Shown here in pieces: positions 17,519-25,884 of a stretch of DNA of 64,000 nt. Each line of letters opens with the position of its first letter. Position 1 is the stretch's first letter. The translations under genes were made by a program, and so were the position numbers. The stretch spans positions 62,001 through 126,000 of the forward strand of contig NZ_JASERU010000008.1 in NCBI RefSeq assembly GCF_030504985.1, in the 5' to 3' direction. The notes under the pieces were generated by a model. That model did no database searches. It was not told the origin of the DNA and worked only from the letters and a program-made list of their open reading frames with translations. The stretch is from Fulvimonas sp. R45. Its GTDB lineage: Bacteria > Pseudomonadota > Gammaproteobacteria > Xanthomonadales > Rhodanobacteraceae.

Positions 17519-18932
17519 ACGCGCCCGGCGCGGAGCCGAAGTCGCCGTCGGCCTCGGCGGCCATGTACGTCCACGCCGCATACGCCGCCACGTTCTGCGC
17601 CAGTTCCTTCGGGTCGACCTTGTCCAGCGTGTCGTTGCTGGTGTGGTGCCAGTCGAAATAGTGCGTGGCGTCCTGGCTCAGGGTGAGCGCGGCCATGCCC
17701 CTGGCGTGCATGGAGCCGAGGTCGGAACCGCCGCCGCCGGGACGTTGCGCGTCGTAGGCCACGCCCAGCGGCTTCAGCACTGCGGCGATCTGTTCGATGG
17801 CGTGGCGCGCTGAGGGCTTCACGCTGGCGCTCATCCGCCACACCTTGCCGGCGCCGAGGTCGGAGTCGGTGCCGAGCATGAAGTCCGCCACGTCCTTCGC
17901 GTGCCGTTCCGCGTAGGCGCGCGCGCCCCACAGGCCCATCTCCTCGTTGGCGAAGGCGATCACGCGGATGGTGCGGTCGGGGCGCTGCGGCAGGTCGTGG
18001 ATCAGCTTGGCGGCGGCCATCGAGATGGCGATGCCGGCGCCGTCGTCGATCGCGCCGGTGCCTGGGTCCCAGGAGTCGAGGTGGCCGCCGATGGCGACCA
18101 CCTGGTCGGGATATTTCTTGCCGGTGATCTCGCCGATCACGTTGGCGCCGGTGTACTCGCCGTCGAAGCCGCAATCGAGGTCCAGCTTCACCGTCACCGG
18201 CTTGCCGTAGGCCAGCACGCGCTCGAGCTGGTCGGCGTCGGGGTTGGACAGCGCGGCGGCGGGGATGGCCGTCTTGTCGCCCGGCTTGAAGCCGGTGACG
18301 CCGGTGTGGGCGATGCGCTGGTGCGCGTCGGTGCCGGCCGAGCGCAGCAGGTAGCCGGCGGCGCCCTTGGCCGCGGCGATCACCGGGCCGGCCACGCGCA
18401 CCATCGAGCCCATGCCGTAGTCGTGGCCGTCCTGGTGGCGCTGCATGCGGAAGCCCACGTAGACGATCCTTCCCTTGATCGTGGCCGGGTCGGCGGCCTT
18501 CAGCGCGGCAAGGCTGTCGAAGCCCACCACCTGCGCGGTGAGGCCGCCCTTCGGCGTACCCGGCGAATAGCCGAGCGCGGTGAGCACCAGGTGTTGCGGG
18601 AACGGCGCCACGATGGCGCCGCTCTCGTGCCGGCGCACCCATTTCGGATAGGTGACCGGCTCGGTGTAGACCTTGTCGAAGCCCAGCGCCTTGAACTTCG
18701 CCACCGCCCAGTCGCGGGCACGCTGGTCGGCATCGCTGCCGGCGAGGCGCGGGCCCACCTCGGTGGTGAGCGAGGCCAGCACCTGCCAGGCGGTGTCGTC
18801 GTGCAGCGCCTTGTCGCGCAGCTGTTCGGCGGTCCCGACGGCCGCGGCGGGGATGACGGTGTCGGCGGCGCTGGCGAGGCCGCTGGCCAGCAACAGGCCG
18901 GCGGCGAGCAGGGTGAGGGCGGGGCGGCGCAT
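17493..18932 (-). CDS. Secreted M28-family zinc metallopeptidase
   Basis: 479 aa with a signal peptide (cleavage near ASAADT). A PA domain insert (about 130-240) precedes the M28 catalytic domain. The zinc ligands and catalytic residues are visible: GGHLDSWD (His, and Asp of the catalytic pair), DDGAG (bridging Asp), FANEEMG (catalytic Glu and ligand Glu), TDSDLG (ligand Asp) and YFDWHHTSNDT (final His). The family includes aminopeptidases and carboxypeptidases, so the specificity is open. GGAG lies six bases before the ATG. Upstream, CATAAT at 18968-18963 is a possible -10 box. Confidence 0.92.
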   Translation of the reverse strand: MRRPALTLLAAGLLLASGLASAADTVIPAAAVGTAEQLRDKALHDDTAWQVLASLTTEVGPRLAGSDADQRARDWAVAKFKALGFDKVYTEPVTYPKWVRRHESGAIVAPFPQHLVLTALGYSPGTPKGGLTAQVVGFDSLAALKAADPATIKGRIVYVGFRMQRHQDGHDYGMGSMVRVAGPVIAAAKGAAGYLLRSAGTDAHQRIAHTGVTGFKPGDKTAIPAAALSNPDADQLERVLAYGKPVTVKLDLDCGFDGEYTGANVIGEITGKKYPDQVVAIGGHLDSWDPGTGAIDDGAGIAISMAAAKLIHDLPQRPDRTIRVIAFANEEMGLWGARAYAERHAKDVADFMLGTDSDLGAGKVWRMSASVKPSARHAIEQIAAVLKPLGVAYDAQRPGGGGSDLGSMHARGMAALTLSQDATHYFDWHHTSNDTLDKVDPKELAQNVAAYAAWTYMAAEADGDFGSAPGAFKGDGAEE

Positions 18933-18979
18933 GGACGGCTCCGAAAGCGGGATGGAGCCGCGATTATGCCCGCTTTTCT

Positions 18980-19108
18980 ACCTCTCCCCTTGGGGGGCTG
19001 GGGTGAGGGGCAGTCTTGTGAAAGCTCAGCCCATGAAGCGTGCTTTGGATCAGCGCTTCCGCAAGCACCCGCCCCTCACCTCGGTCCTCTCCCCAGAGGG
19101 GAGAGGAG
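18980..19108. repeat. Composite palindromic repeat between mscL and the M28 peptidase
   Basis: GGTGAGGGGC (19002-19011) pairs with GCCCCTCACC (19071-19080) about 60 bases away, and the right part contains a perfect 9-bp hairpin, CCTCTCCCC-AGA-GGGGAGAGG. It fills most of the 200-base gap and belongs to the same GC-rich repeat family as the copies near 13851, 23127, 25779 and 57046. Confidence 0.75.
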
Positions 19109-19132
19109 GCGGAGCTAGAGCGAGCGCGATCG

Positions 19133-19543
19133 TCAGGGCCTGTTCTTCAGCAGGTCGCGGATCTCGGTGAGCAGCTGCACGTCGGCCGGCGGCGCGGCGG
19201 GCGCGGCTTCTTCCTTCTTGTGGACGCGGTTGATCGCCTTGATCAGCAGGAAGATCGCGAAGGCGACGATGACGAAGGTGATGATGGTATTGACGAAGGT
19301 GCCGTAGCTGATCGCCACTTCGGCGATCTTGTGCTTGGGGTCGCTGTCGTCGGCGGGCTTGAGCACCCATTTCATCTTGGAGAAATCGATGCCGCCGGTG
19401 ATCAGGCCGATCGGCGGCATGATCACGTCGTTCACCAGCGAGGTGACGATCTTGCCGAACGCGCCGCCGATGACGATGCCCACCGCCATGTCGAGCACGT
19501 TGCCGCGCATTGCGAATTCCTTGAATTCCTTCATCATGCCCAT
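19133..19543 (-). CDS. mscL: Large-conductance mechanosensitive channel MscL
   Basis: 136 aa, the usual MscL length. A short amphipathic N-terminus ([29 protein letters not shown]) leads into TM1, the gate helix; a periplasmic loop (YGTFVNTII begins TM2) and TM2 follow; and the C-terminal bundle ends [10 protein letters not shown]. The pentamer opens under membrane tension to release solutes on hypo-osmotic shock. GGGGAG lies about eight bases before the chosen ATG; the Met at codon 4 is an alternative. A TAAAGT -10-like box lies at 19585-19580. Confidence 0.97.
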   Translation of the reverse strand: MGMMKEFKEFAMRGNVLDMAVGIVIGGAFGKIVTSLVNDVIMPPIGLITGGIDFSKMKWVLKPADDSDPKHKIAEVAISYGTFVNTIITFVIVAFAIFLLIKAINRVHKKEEAAPAAPPADVQLLTEIRDLLKNRP

Positions 19544-19643
19544 CGTTCTACTCCCCGATTGCTGCCGGATGGCGGGGGGACTTTAGCGCAGCGGGCCGGC
19601 ACGGCACAGGGTTTGCCGGCTAGGAATCGTCCGATAAAGGCGC

Positions 19644-20330
19644 TCAGGCGACGCGGCCGTCCAGCGTGGCGATGCCGGCCAGTTCGGCGTGGAAGCGGTC
19701 GCCGCGGCGCAGCGCCGCCACGCCGGCGGGCGTGCCGGTGAAGATCAGGTCGCCGGGCTTCAGCTCGAACAGGGTGGACAGCGCGGCGATGATCGCGGGC
19801 ACGTCGTGCACCATGTCGCCCAGCCGCCCGTGCTGGCGCGGTTCGCCGTTCACTGCCAGGCGCAGCTCCGTGTCCGGTCCGGGTGCGGCATCGGCGGCGG
19901 GGCGCAGCGCCGAGACCGGCGCGGAATGGTCGAAGGCCTTGGCCACGTCCCAGGGGTGGCCCTTGGCCTTGGCCTGCGCCTGCAGGTCGCGGCGGGTGAG
20001 GTCCAGGCCCACGCCGTAGCCGAACACCTTGTCCAGCGCCTGCGCGGGCGGGATGTCGCGGCCACCGGCCTTCAGCGCCACCACCATCTCCACCTCGTGG
20101 TGCAGGTCGGCGGTGGCGGAGGGGTAGGGCAGGTCGGCGCCGTCGGTCACCACCGCGTCGGCGGGCTTGCAGAAGAACATCGGCGCGGCGTGGTCGACCT
20201 GGGCGCCCATTTCCTTCGCGTGGTCGGCGTAGTTGCGGCCGATGCAGAAGATGCGGCGCACCGGGAAGCGCAACGCGCTGCCGACGACCGGCAGGCTGGG
20301 CAGGGGCGGGGGATCGATGGCGTAGTCCAT
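19644..20330 (-). CDS. Fumarylacetoacetate hydrolase family protein
   Basis: 228 aa, the short FAH-domain form. The metal-binding triad appears as HHEVEMV with a later Asp, and the catalytic loop FCIGRNYADHAKEMG is intact; the end (FTGTPAGVAALRRGD) is diagnostic. Family members hydrolyse C-C bonds of acylpyruvates (fumarylpyruvate, acylpyruvate) or decarboxylate oxaloacetate; which one applies cannot be read from sequence. TAGACT lies exactly six bases before the ATG (minus strand 20342-20337), so translation may be leaderless. It follows the small exported gene on the same strand by 26 bases. Confidence 0.92.
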   Translation of the reverse strand: MDYAIDPPPLPSLPVVGSALRFPVRRIFCIGRNYADHAKEMGAQVDHAAPMFFCKPADAVVTDGADLPYPSATADLHHEVEMVVALKAGGRDIPPAQALDKVFGYGVGLDLTRRDLQAQAKAKGHPWDVAKAFDHSAPVSALRPAADAAPGPDTELRLAVNGEPRQHGRLGDMVHDVPAIIAALSTLFELKPGDLIFTGTPAGVAALRRGDRFHAELAGIATLDGRVA

Positions 20331-20356
20331 GTGCCCAGTCTAGCGGCTGGCCGCGT

Positions 20357-20908
20357 TCAGTGCGGGTGCGGGCGGAACAGGATATCGAACAGCGGCGCCC
20401 AGGTCCTGCCGCCGTCGCGCGATTGCACCGCGGTCTCGCGCAGGTCGCGGCCCTGCGGTGTCCAGGTCACCCGCAGCAACTGCGCGCCCTGCGCGTCGCG
20501 GGTGGCGCCGGTCAGCGCGATGCCGTCGCCGTGCTTCACGCCGTCGGCCAGCAGCAGCTCGTCCTGGTTGGTCACCCAGCTCTGGTGCCAGACGTGGCGG
20601 GTGGCGTCGTAGATGGTGAAGCTCTCGCCGGTGTAGCCGTCCGTGCGCCGGTACACCTCGTGCAGCACGCAGCCGTCCAGGATGCGGTCGATCCGGTTGC
20701 GCGCCACCGGCTTCGCACCGGGCGGCACCGTGCCCGAGGCGTCCACGCGGTAGGTATCCCAGTCGCCCAGCCAGTAGTCGAGCTGGTGGTACACGGGCGC
20801 GTCGCAATACCGCTTCGGTGCGGCATCGGCGGCCCGCGCCGCGGTGGATGGAACGGCGCCGGCGCCGATGGCCAGTGCTGCGGCGCAGAAAAGCGGCCAT
20901 TTCGTCAT
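20357..20908 (-). CDS. Small exported protein, DUF1579-like
   Basis: 183 aa with a signal peptide (cleavage near TAARAADA). The mature part opens with a QLDYWLGDWDTYRV motif, as in DUF1579 and related lipocalin-like domains, and contains CVLHEVYRRTDGYTGESFTIYD and HVWHQSWV. Function unknown; the fold suggests a small ligand-binding barrel in the periplasm. GGGAG lies eight bases before the ATG. It is divergent from the efflux operon that starts near 21107 and shares the control region containing the 21031 palindrome. Confidence 0.75.
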   Translation of the reverse strand: MTKWPLFCAAALAIGAGAVPSTAARAADAAPKRYCDAPVYHQLDYWLGDWDTYRVDASGTVPPGAKPVARNRIDRILDGCVLHEVYRRTDGYTGESFTIYDATRHVWHQSWVTNQDELLLADGVKHGDGIALTGATRDAQGAQLLRVTWTPQGRDLRETAVQSRDGGRTWAPLFDILFRPHPH

Positions 20909-21030
20909 GGGCGGTGCTCCCTGTGGGCACGGAACGGTCCGCGCGTTCATCAGGATGTCTGGATGCCGGCGAAGCGGCAATAACCAATGCCGCGTCCTTC
21001 GGCATAGCCAATCGCATGGGCAGTCGCGCA

Positions 21031-21046
21031 GGTGACAGCTGTCACC
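21031..21046. promoter_or_regulatory. Perfect 16-bp palindrome, likely operator
   Basis: GGTGACAGCTGTCACC is a fully symmetric 16-mer in the gap between the divergent DUF1579-like gene and the adaptor-ABC operon. Its GTGACA half matches the -35 consensus at five of six positions, and GATAAC (21057-21062) lies 19 bases further on. A protein bound here would cover the -35 element of the efflux promoter. The regulator is not identified. Confidence 0.6.
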
Positions 21047-21106
21047 GCCGGCGATTGATAACCGCCCATGGCCGCGCCCGGCCCGCCTCGCTACGGTACC
21101 CGCATC

Positions 21107-22366
21107 ATGGAACCCCGGGGGACGACGGTGAGCCACGCCGAGCTGTTGAAGGCATTGCGCATCGAGAAGCACCAGCGCGAGGATCATGGCCGCGGCCCGT
21201 CCCGCTGGCCATGGATCGCGGGTGCACTGGTGCTGCTGCTGGCGCTGGCCGGCGCCGGCTTCTGGTGGATGGCCGGCCATCGCGCAATCGCGGTGCGGAC
21301 CGCCACCGCGGTGTCGCCGGCCTCCGACCCCGGCGCCGGCGCGGTGCTGCAGGCCACCGGCTACGTCACCGCGCGGCGCCAGGCCACGGTGTCGGCCCAG
21401 ATCACCGGCACCCTCACCGCCGTGCTGATCGAGGAAGGCGACCACGTGACGAAGGGCCAGGTGCTGGCCCGGCTGGACGACAGCGCGTGGAAGGCCGCGC
21501 TGGACGCGGCGAAGGCCCAGGCCGCCGCCGCCCACGCGCTGGTGGCGCAGTACCGGGCGCAACTGGTGCAGGACCAGCGCGACGCCGCCCGGCAGCAATC
21601 GCTGGCCGCGCGCGGCCTGGTGGCGAAGCAGGTGGCCGAGCAGGCGCGCACCCTGGTCGACAGCACGCGCGCCCAGCTCGCCGCCCAGCAGAAGCAGGTG
21701 GCCGCGGCCGAGGCCCAGGTGGCGCAGGCCCAGGTCAACTTCGACTACTGCGTGGTGCGCGCCCCGTTCAGCGGCGTGATCACCACCAAGGACGCCCAGG
21801 TGGGCGAGATCATCTCGCCGCTCTCCGCCGGCGGCGGCTTCACCCGCACCGGCGTGGGCACCATCGTCGACATGGACTCGCTGGAAGTGGACGTGGACGT
21901 CAACGAGGCCTATATCGGCCGCGTGCAGCCCCGCATGCCCGCCGAGGCGGTGCTCGACGCCTACCCGGACTGGAAGATCCCCGCCCACGTCATCGCCATC
22001 GTGCCGGCCGCCGACCGCGGCAAGGCCACGGTGAAGGTGCGCGTGGCGCTGGAGCGGAAGGACCCGCGCATCGTGCCCGACATGGGCGTGCGCGTGTCCT
22101 TCCTGGAAGCAAAGCCGCAGGCGGCGCAGGCGCCCCGGGGCGTGCTGGTGCCGGCGAAGGCGATCGTGCGGCGCGACGGCCGCAGCGTGGTGTTCGTGGT
22201 GGCGGACGGCACGGTCCGGCAGCGCGCAGTGCAGCCGGCGGCGCGCGACTACGGCGAACTGAAGCTGCTGCCGGACGCGGTGCAGCCGGGCGACGCTGTG
22301 GTGCTGTCGCCGCCGCCCGCGCTGCGCGACGGCTCGCGCGTGCGGGTGGAAACCGACAAGCCCTGA
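21107..22366 (+). CDS. HlyD/MacA-type periplasmic adaptor of an ABC exporter
   Basis: 419 aa from the ATG at 21107. The GTG at 21128 has the better ribosome site (GGGGGA) and may be the true start; the ATG at 21068 would place the start at the promoter. A cytoplasmic head (HAELLKALRIEKHQRED) and one membrane helix at about 42-60 are followed by biotinyl-lipoyl halves (ATVSAQITGTLTAVLIEEG and FDYCVVRAPFSGVI), a coiled-coil hairpin rich in Ala/Gln, and a beta-barrel. It should bridge the downstream ABC permeases to an outer-membrane channel. Confidence 0.9.
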   Translation: MEPRGTTVSHAELLKALRIEKHQREDHGRGPSRWPWIAGALVLLLALAGAGFWWMAGHRAIAVRTATAVSPASDPGAGAVLQATGYVTARRQATVSAQITGTLTAVLIEEGDHVTKGQVLARLDDSAWKAALDAAKAQAAAAHALVAQYRAQLVQDQRDAARQQSLAARGLVAKQVAEQARTLVDSTRAQLAAQQKQVAAAEAQVAQAQVNFDYCVVRAPFSGVITTKDAQVGEIISPLSAGGGFTRTGVGTIVDMDSLEVDVDVNEAYIGRVQPRMPAEAVLDAYPDWKIPAHVIAIVPAADRGKATVKVRVALERKDPRIVPDMGVRVSFLEAKPQAAQAPRGVLVPAKAIVRRDGRSVVFVVADGTVRQRAVQPAARDYGELKLLPDAVQPGDAVVLSPPPALRDGSRVRVETDKP

Positions 22367-22410
22367 GGCGGCGCGCCTCGATCCGCAAGACAATCACCAG
22401 GAGTGCCGGC

Positions 22411-23097
22411 ATGGACACGTTGATCGAAATCCGCGACCTCTCCAAGGTCTACGAACGCGGCAGGCAGAAGGTCGAGGTGCTGCACCACATCGACCTCGAC
22501 ATCGCCGAGGGCGACTTCCTCGCGCTGATGGGGCCGTCCGGCTCGGGCAAGACCACCCTGCTCAACCTGATCGGCGGCCTCGACTCGCCCACCGGCGGCA
22601 GCATCCGCGTGGCCGGTTCGCGCATCGACCAGCTCGGCGGCGGCGCGCTGGCGAAGTGGCGCGCGGCCAATGTCGGCTTCGTGTTCCAGTTCTACAACCT
22701 GATGCCGATGCTGAGCGCGCAGAAGAACGTGGAACTGCCGCTGCTGCTGACCCGGCTCTCCGGCGCGCAGCGCAGGAAGAACGCCGCCATCGCGCTGCAG
22801 CTGGTGGGCCTGGCCGAGCGTGCCTCGCACAAGCCAAGCGAACTCTCCGGCGGCCAGCAGCAGCGCGTGGCGATCGCCCGCGCGATCGTTTCCGATCCCA
22901 CCCTGCTGGTCTGCGACGAGCCCACCGGCGACCTCGACCGCCAGTCCGCCGAAGACGTGCTCGGCCTGTTGCGCACACTCAACCGCGAGCACGGCAAGAC
23001 CATCGTGATGGTCACCCACGACCCCAAGGCGGCGGAGTATGCCAACCACACCCTGCACCTGGACAAGGGCACGCTGGCCGGGCAGGTGGCGGCATGA
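22411..23097 (+). CDS. ABC transporter ATPase, MacB/LolD type
   Basis: 228 aa. Walker [11 protein letters not shown]-loop [12 protein letters not shown], signature [14 protein letters not shown], Walker [13 protein letters not shown] and the H-loop MVTHDP are all intact. AGGAG lies seven bases before the ATG. This type of stand-alone ATPase partners FtsX-like permeases. It lies 44 bases after the adaptor and is separated from the first permease by the long palindromic element at 23112-23276. Confidence 0.95.
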   Translation: MDTLIEIRDLSKVYERGRQKVEVLHHIDLDIAEGDFLALMGPSGSGKTTLLNLIGGLDSPTGGSIRVAGSRIDQLGGGALAKWRAANVGFVFQFYNLMPMLSAQKNVELPLLLTRLSGAQRRKNAAIALQLVGLAERASHKPSELSGGQQQRVAIARAIVSDPTLLVCDEPTGDLDRQSAEDVLGLLRTLNREHGKTIVMVTHDPKAAEYANHTLHLDKGTLAGQVAA

Positions 23098-23111
23098 ACG
23101 CGTGCACCGCA

Positions 23112-23276
23112 ACTCTCTCAACCACTCCCTCTCCCCTTCGGGGAGAGGGCTGGGGTGAGGGGACACCCTCGCGGCGAGGTTGGGTGAAGGCCCGCCTTGG
23201 GCAACCTCGCCGCGAGCACCCGCCCCTCATCCGACCCTTCGGGCCACCTTCTCCCCGGAAGGGAGAAGGAAAAGTG
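23112..23276. repeat. Composite palindromic element inside the ABC operon
   Basis: It contains three nested or adjacent inverted repeats: CCCTCTCCCC-ttc-GGGGAGAGGG (23127-23149); a perfect 15-bp pair CTCGCGGCGAGGTTG (23168-23182) with its complement at 23202-23216; and CTTCTCCC-n5-GGGAGAAG near 23248-23268. It fills the gap between the ATPase and first permease genes and would fold strongly in mRNA. Confidence 0.8.
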
Positions 23277-23290
23277 GAGGAGGCGACGCC

Positions 23291-24454
23291 ATGAAATATT
23301 TCCACCTCATCTGGGCCGCGCTGTTCCGGCGCAAGTCGCGCACCTTCCTCACCCTGGTGTCGATCGTGGCCGCGTTCGTGCTGTTCGGCCTGCTCGATTC
23401 GGTGCGCCTGGCCTTCACCGCGGGCGACAGCGTGGCCGGCGCGGGGCGGCTGATCGTCAACTCCAAGATGTCGATGCAGCAGCCGCTGCCGGAAAGCCTG
23501 GGCGCGCGCATCGCCTCGGTGCCGGGAGTGGCGGCGGTGGCGTCGGCGAACTGGTTCGGCGGCGTCTACCAGGACCCGAAGAACCAGGTCATCAGCTTCG
23601 CGGTGAGCCCGGACTACTTCGACCTGTATCCCGAGCTGAGCCTGCCGGCCGACCAGCGCGCGACATGGGACAAGACGCGCGCCGGCGCCGTGGTCGGCGC
23701 GGCGCTGGCCAGGCGCTTCGGCTGGAAGATCGGCGACAAGATCCCGCTGCAGTCCACCATCTTCCCGTCCAGGTCCAGCGGCAGCAGCACCTGGACCTTC
23801 GACATCGTGGGCATCTTCCACGCCAGGGACCCGCGCCAGGCCGGGCGGGAGCAGATGATGATGTTCCACTGGAAGTACTTCGACGAGAACAACGCCTTCG
23901 GCTCCGGCACGGTGCACTGGTACGTGGTGAAGGTGGCCGACCCGGCGCACGCCGACGCGGTGGCCAGGTCGATCGACGCCATCTCGGCCAACTCCGACCA
24001 CGAGACCAGGGCGCAGACCGAGCAGGCGTTCCAGGCGTCCTTCATCAAGCAGCTGGTGAACATCGGCCTGATCGTCACCTCGATCATGGGCGCGGTGTTC
24101 TTCACCCTGCTGCTGCTCACCGGCAACACCATGATGCAGGCGGTGCGCGAGCGCACGTCGGAACTGGCGGTGCTCAAGACGATCGGCTTCTCCAGCGCCA
24201 GCGTGCTGGCGATGGTGCTGGCCGAAGGCGTGCTGATGCTGGTGCTCGGCGGCGCGATCGGGTTGGCGCTGGTCACCCTGATCGTGCCGGGCCTCGGTGC
24301 CGCCAGCGGCGGCATGATGCCGGTGCATGCGGTGGCCGGCAGCACCTGGCTGTCCGGCGTGCTGCTGATGGTGCTGATCGGCGTGGTGGTGGGCCTGCCG
24401 CCCGCGTGGCGCGCGATGCGCCTGAACATCGTCGATGCCCTGAGCGGCCGTTGA
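23291..24454 (+). CDS. FtsX-like ABC permease (first of two)
   Basis: 387 aa from the ATG at 23291 (GGAGGAGG just upstream). An N-terminal membrane helix (FRRKSRTFLTLVSIVAAFVLFGLL) precedes a MacB-type periplasmic core domain (about 45-250), then an FtsX domain with three helices (VIMGAVFFTLLLLTGNTMMQAVRERTSELAVLKTIGFSS). The ends are those of a MacB-type half-transporter without its own ATPase. It works with the ATPase and adaptor upstream and the second permease ten bases downstream. Confidence 0.92.
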   Translation: MKYFHLIWAALFRRKSRTFLTLVSIVAAFVLFGLLDSVRLAFTAGDSVAGAGRLIVNSKMSMQQPLPESLGARIASVPGVAAVASANWFGGVYQDPKNQVISFAVSPDYFDLYPELSLPADQRATWDKTRAGAVVGAALARRFGWKIGDKIPLQSTIFPSRSSGSSTWTFDIVGIFHARDPRQAGREQMMMFHWKYFDENNAFGSGTVHWYVVKVADPAHADAVARSIDAISANSDHETRAQTEQAFQASFIKQLVNIGLIVTSIMGAVFFTLLLLTGNTMMQAVRERTSELAVLKTIGFSSASVLAMVLAEGVLMLVLGGAIGLALVTLIVPGLGAASGGMMPVHAVAGSTWLSGVLLMVLIGVVVGLPPAWRAMRLNIVDALSGR

Positions 24455-24464
24455 GGAGCGAACC

Positions 24465-25772
24465 ATGAAGAAATTCCTGATCAACCTCGGGCTGCTGCTG
24501 CTCGTCGTGGTGGCGCTGGTGGCGTGGACGGTGTTGCCCTGGATCGGCGCCGTGGCGCTGGCCGTGGCGTTGGCGCTGTGGATGGCGCTCACCCGCGGCG
24601 GCCGCCAGGCGGGCTCGGTGACCGCGGTGGGCGTCGGCACGCTGCGCCAGCGGCTGGGCTCGTCGTCGGTGATCGTGATCGGCATTGCCGGCGTGGTCGG
24701 CGTGCTGGTGGCGCTGCTGGCGATGGGGCAGGGCTTCCAGGCCACGCTGCAGAGCGGCGGCCGCGACGACACCGCGATCGTGCTGCGCGGCGGCTCGGTC
24801 TCCGAGTCCCAATCGGTGCTCACCCGCAACGACGTGGACGCGATCGAGCAGGCGCCGGGCATCGCGCGCGACGCCGCCGGCAAGCCGCAGGTCTCGGCCG
24901 AACTGGTGGTGGCCGCCAACCTGCGCAAGAAAGGCTCGGACGACGACGCCAACGCGCAGTTGCGCGGCCTGGACGACACCGCCTGGGCGCTGCGCCCCAC
25001 GCTGAAGATCGTCGCGGGACGCAAGTTCAAGCCGGGCCTCAACGAACTGGTGGTGGGCCAGGGCGCGCAACGCGAGTTCGCCGGGCTCGACGTGGGCGAC
25101 GAGGTGAAGCTGGGCATGCAGACCTGGAAGGTGGTCGGCGTGTTCGCTTCCGGCGACGCCTACGACTCCGAGCTGTGGGCCGACCGCCAGGAAGTGGCCT
25201 CCGCCTACCGCCGCGGCAACAGCGCCGAGTCGGTGCTGGTGAAGCTGACCGGTGCCGGCGCGTTCGCGGCGTTCAAGGCGGCGCTGGCCTCCGATCCCAA
25301 GCTGAAGGTGGAAGCCGACACCACGCGCGCGTTCTTCGCCAGGCAGTCCGAGGGGCTGGCCAAGATGATCCGCGTGGTCGGCCTGACCGTGGGCGTGATC
25401 ATGGCGATCGGCGCGGTGTTCGGCGCGCTCAACTGCATGTTCGCCGCCGTCGCCGCGCGCTCGCGCGAGATCGCCACGCTGCGCGCGATCGGCTTCCGCG
25501 GCGGCCCGGTGGTGGTGTCGGTGATGCTGGAGACGATGCTGCTGGCGCTGCTCGGCGGCCTGCTCGGCGCGCTGGTGGTGTGGCTGGTGTTCGACGGCTA
25601 CACCGCCTCGACCCTGAACGGCCTCACCGACGTGATGTTCCAGTTCAAGGTCGCCCCCGCGCTGATCTGGACCGGCCTGAAATGGGCGCTGGCGATCGGC
25701 TTCGCCGGCGGCCTGTTCCCCGCCGTGCGCGCGGCGCGGATGCCGGTGACCACGGCCTTGCGCGAGCTTTGA
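24465..25772 (+). CDS. FtsX-like ABC permease (second of two)
   Basis: 435 aa. It starts with an extra pair of hydrophobic segments (about 4-45) absent from the first permease, then the usual layout: membrane helix, MacB-like periplasmic core (about 90-285) and FtsX domain (MFAAVAARSREIATLRAIGFRGG). GAGG lies upstream of the ATG. Two different permeases suggest a heterodimeric exporter rather than the homodimer of MacB. Confidence 0.92.
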   Translation: MKKFLINLGLLLLVVVALVAWTVLPWIGAVALAVALALWMALTRGGRQAGSVTAVGVGTLRQRLGSSSVIVIGIAGVVGVLVALLAMGQGFQATLQSGGRDDTAIVLRGGSVSESQSVLTRNDVDAIEQAPGIARDAAGKPQVSAELVVAANLRKKGSDDDANAQLRGLDDTAWALRPTLKIVAGRKFKPGLNELVVGQGAQREFAGLDVGDEVKLGMQTWKVVGVFASGDAYDSELWADRQEVASAYRRGNSAESVLVKLTGAGAFAAFKAALASDPKLKVEADTTRAFFARQSEGLAKMIRVVGLTVGVIMAIGAVFGALNCMFAAVAARSREIATLRAIGFRGGPVVVSVMLETMLLALLGGLLGALVVWLVFDGYTASTLNGLTDVMFQFKVAPALIWTGLKWALAIGFAGGLFPAVRAARMPVTTALREL

Positions 25773-25778
25773 GCTTCG

Positions 25779-25805
25779 CGCCCCTCTCCCGCCGGGAGAG
25801 GGGCG
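25779..25805. terminator. Palindromic terminator/repeat after the ABC operon
   Basis: A perfect 12-bp stem, CGCCCCTCTCCC with its complement, and a three-base loop lies seven bases after the second permease stop. There is no U-tract. The core is shared with the other CCCTCTCC repeats, so it may be a repeat serving as terminator. Confidence 0.65.
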
Positions 25806-25850
25806 TCATGCAGTGTGCGGCAGCGCCGTGGATGCCGGTGGCGCGGGCGC

Positions 25851-25856
25851 TATGAT
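25851..25856 (+). promoter_or_regulatory. Candidate -10 box of the lipoprotein hydrolase gene
   Basis: TATGAT, five of six to consensus, lies 34 bases before the ATG at 25885 and leaves a short leader containing AGGAGG. The -35 region is poor. Confidence 0.45.
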
Positions 25857-25884
25857 CGCCGCATCCGGCATCGCAGGAGGGCGG

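Noticed and set aside
18980-19108. Repeated palindromes considered as a CRISPR array or small RNA gene
   Set aside because: There are no regularly spaced direct repeats with unique spacers and no cas genes. The units are inverted and scattered singly.
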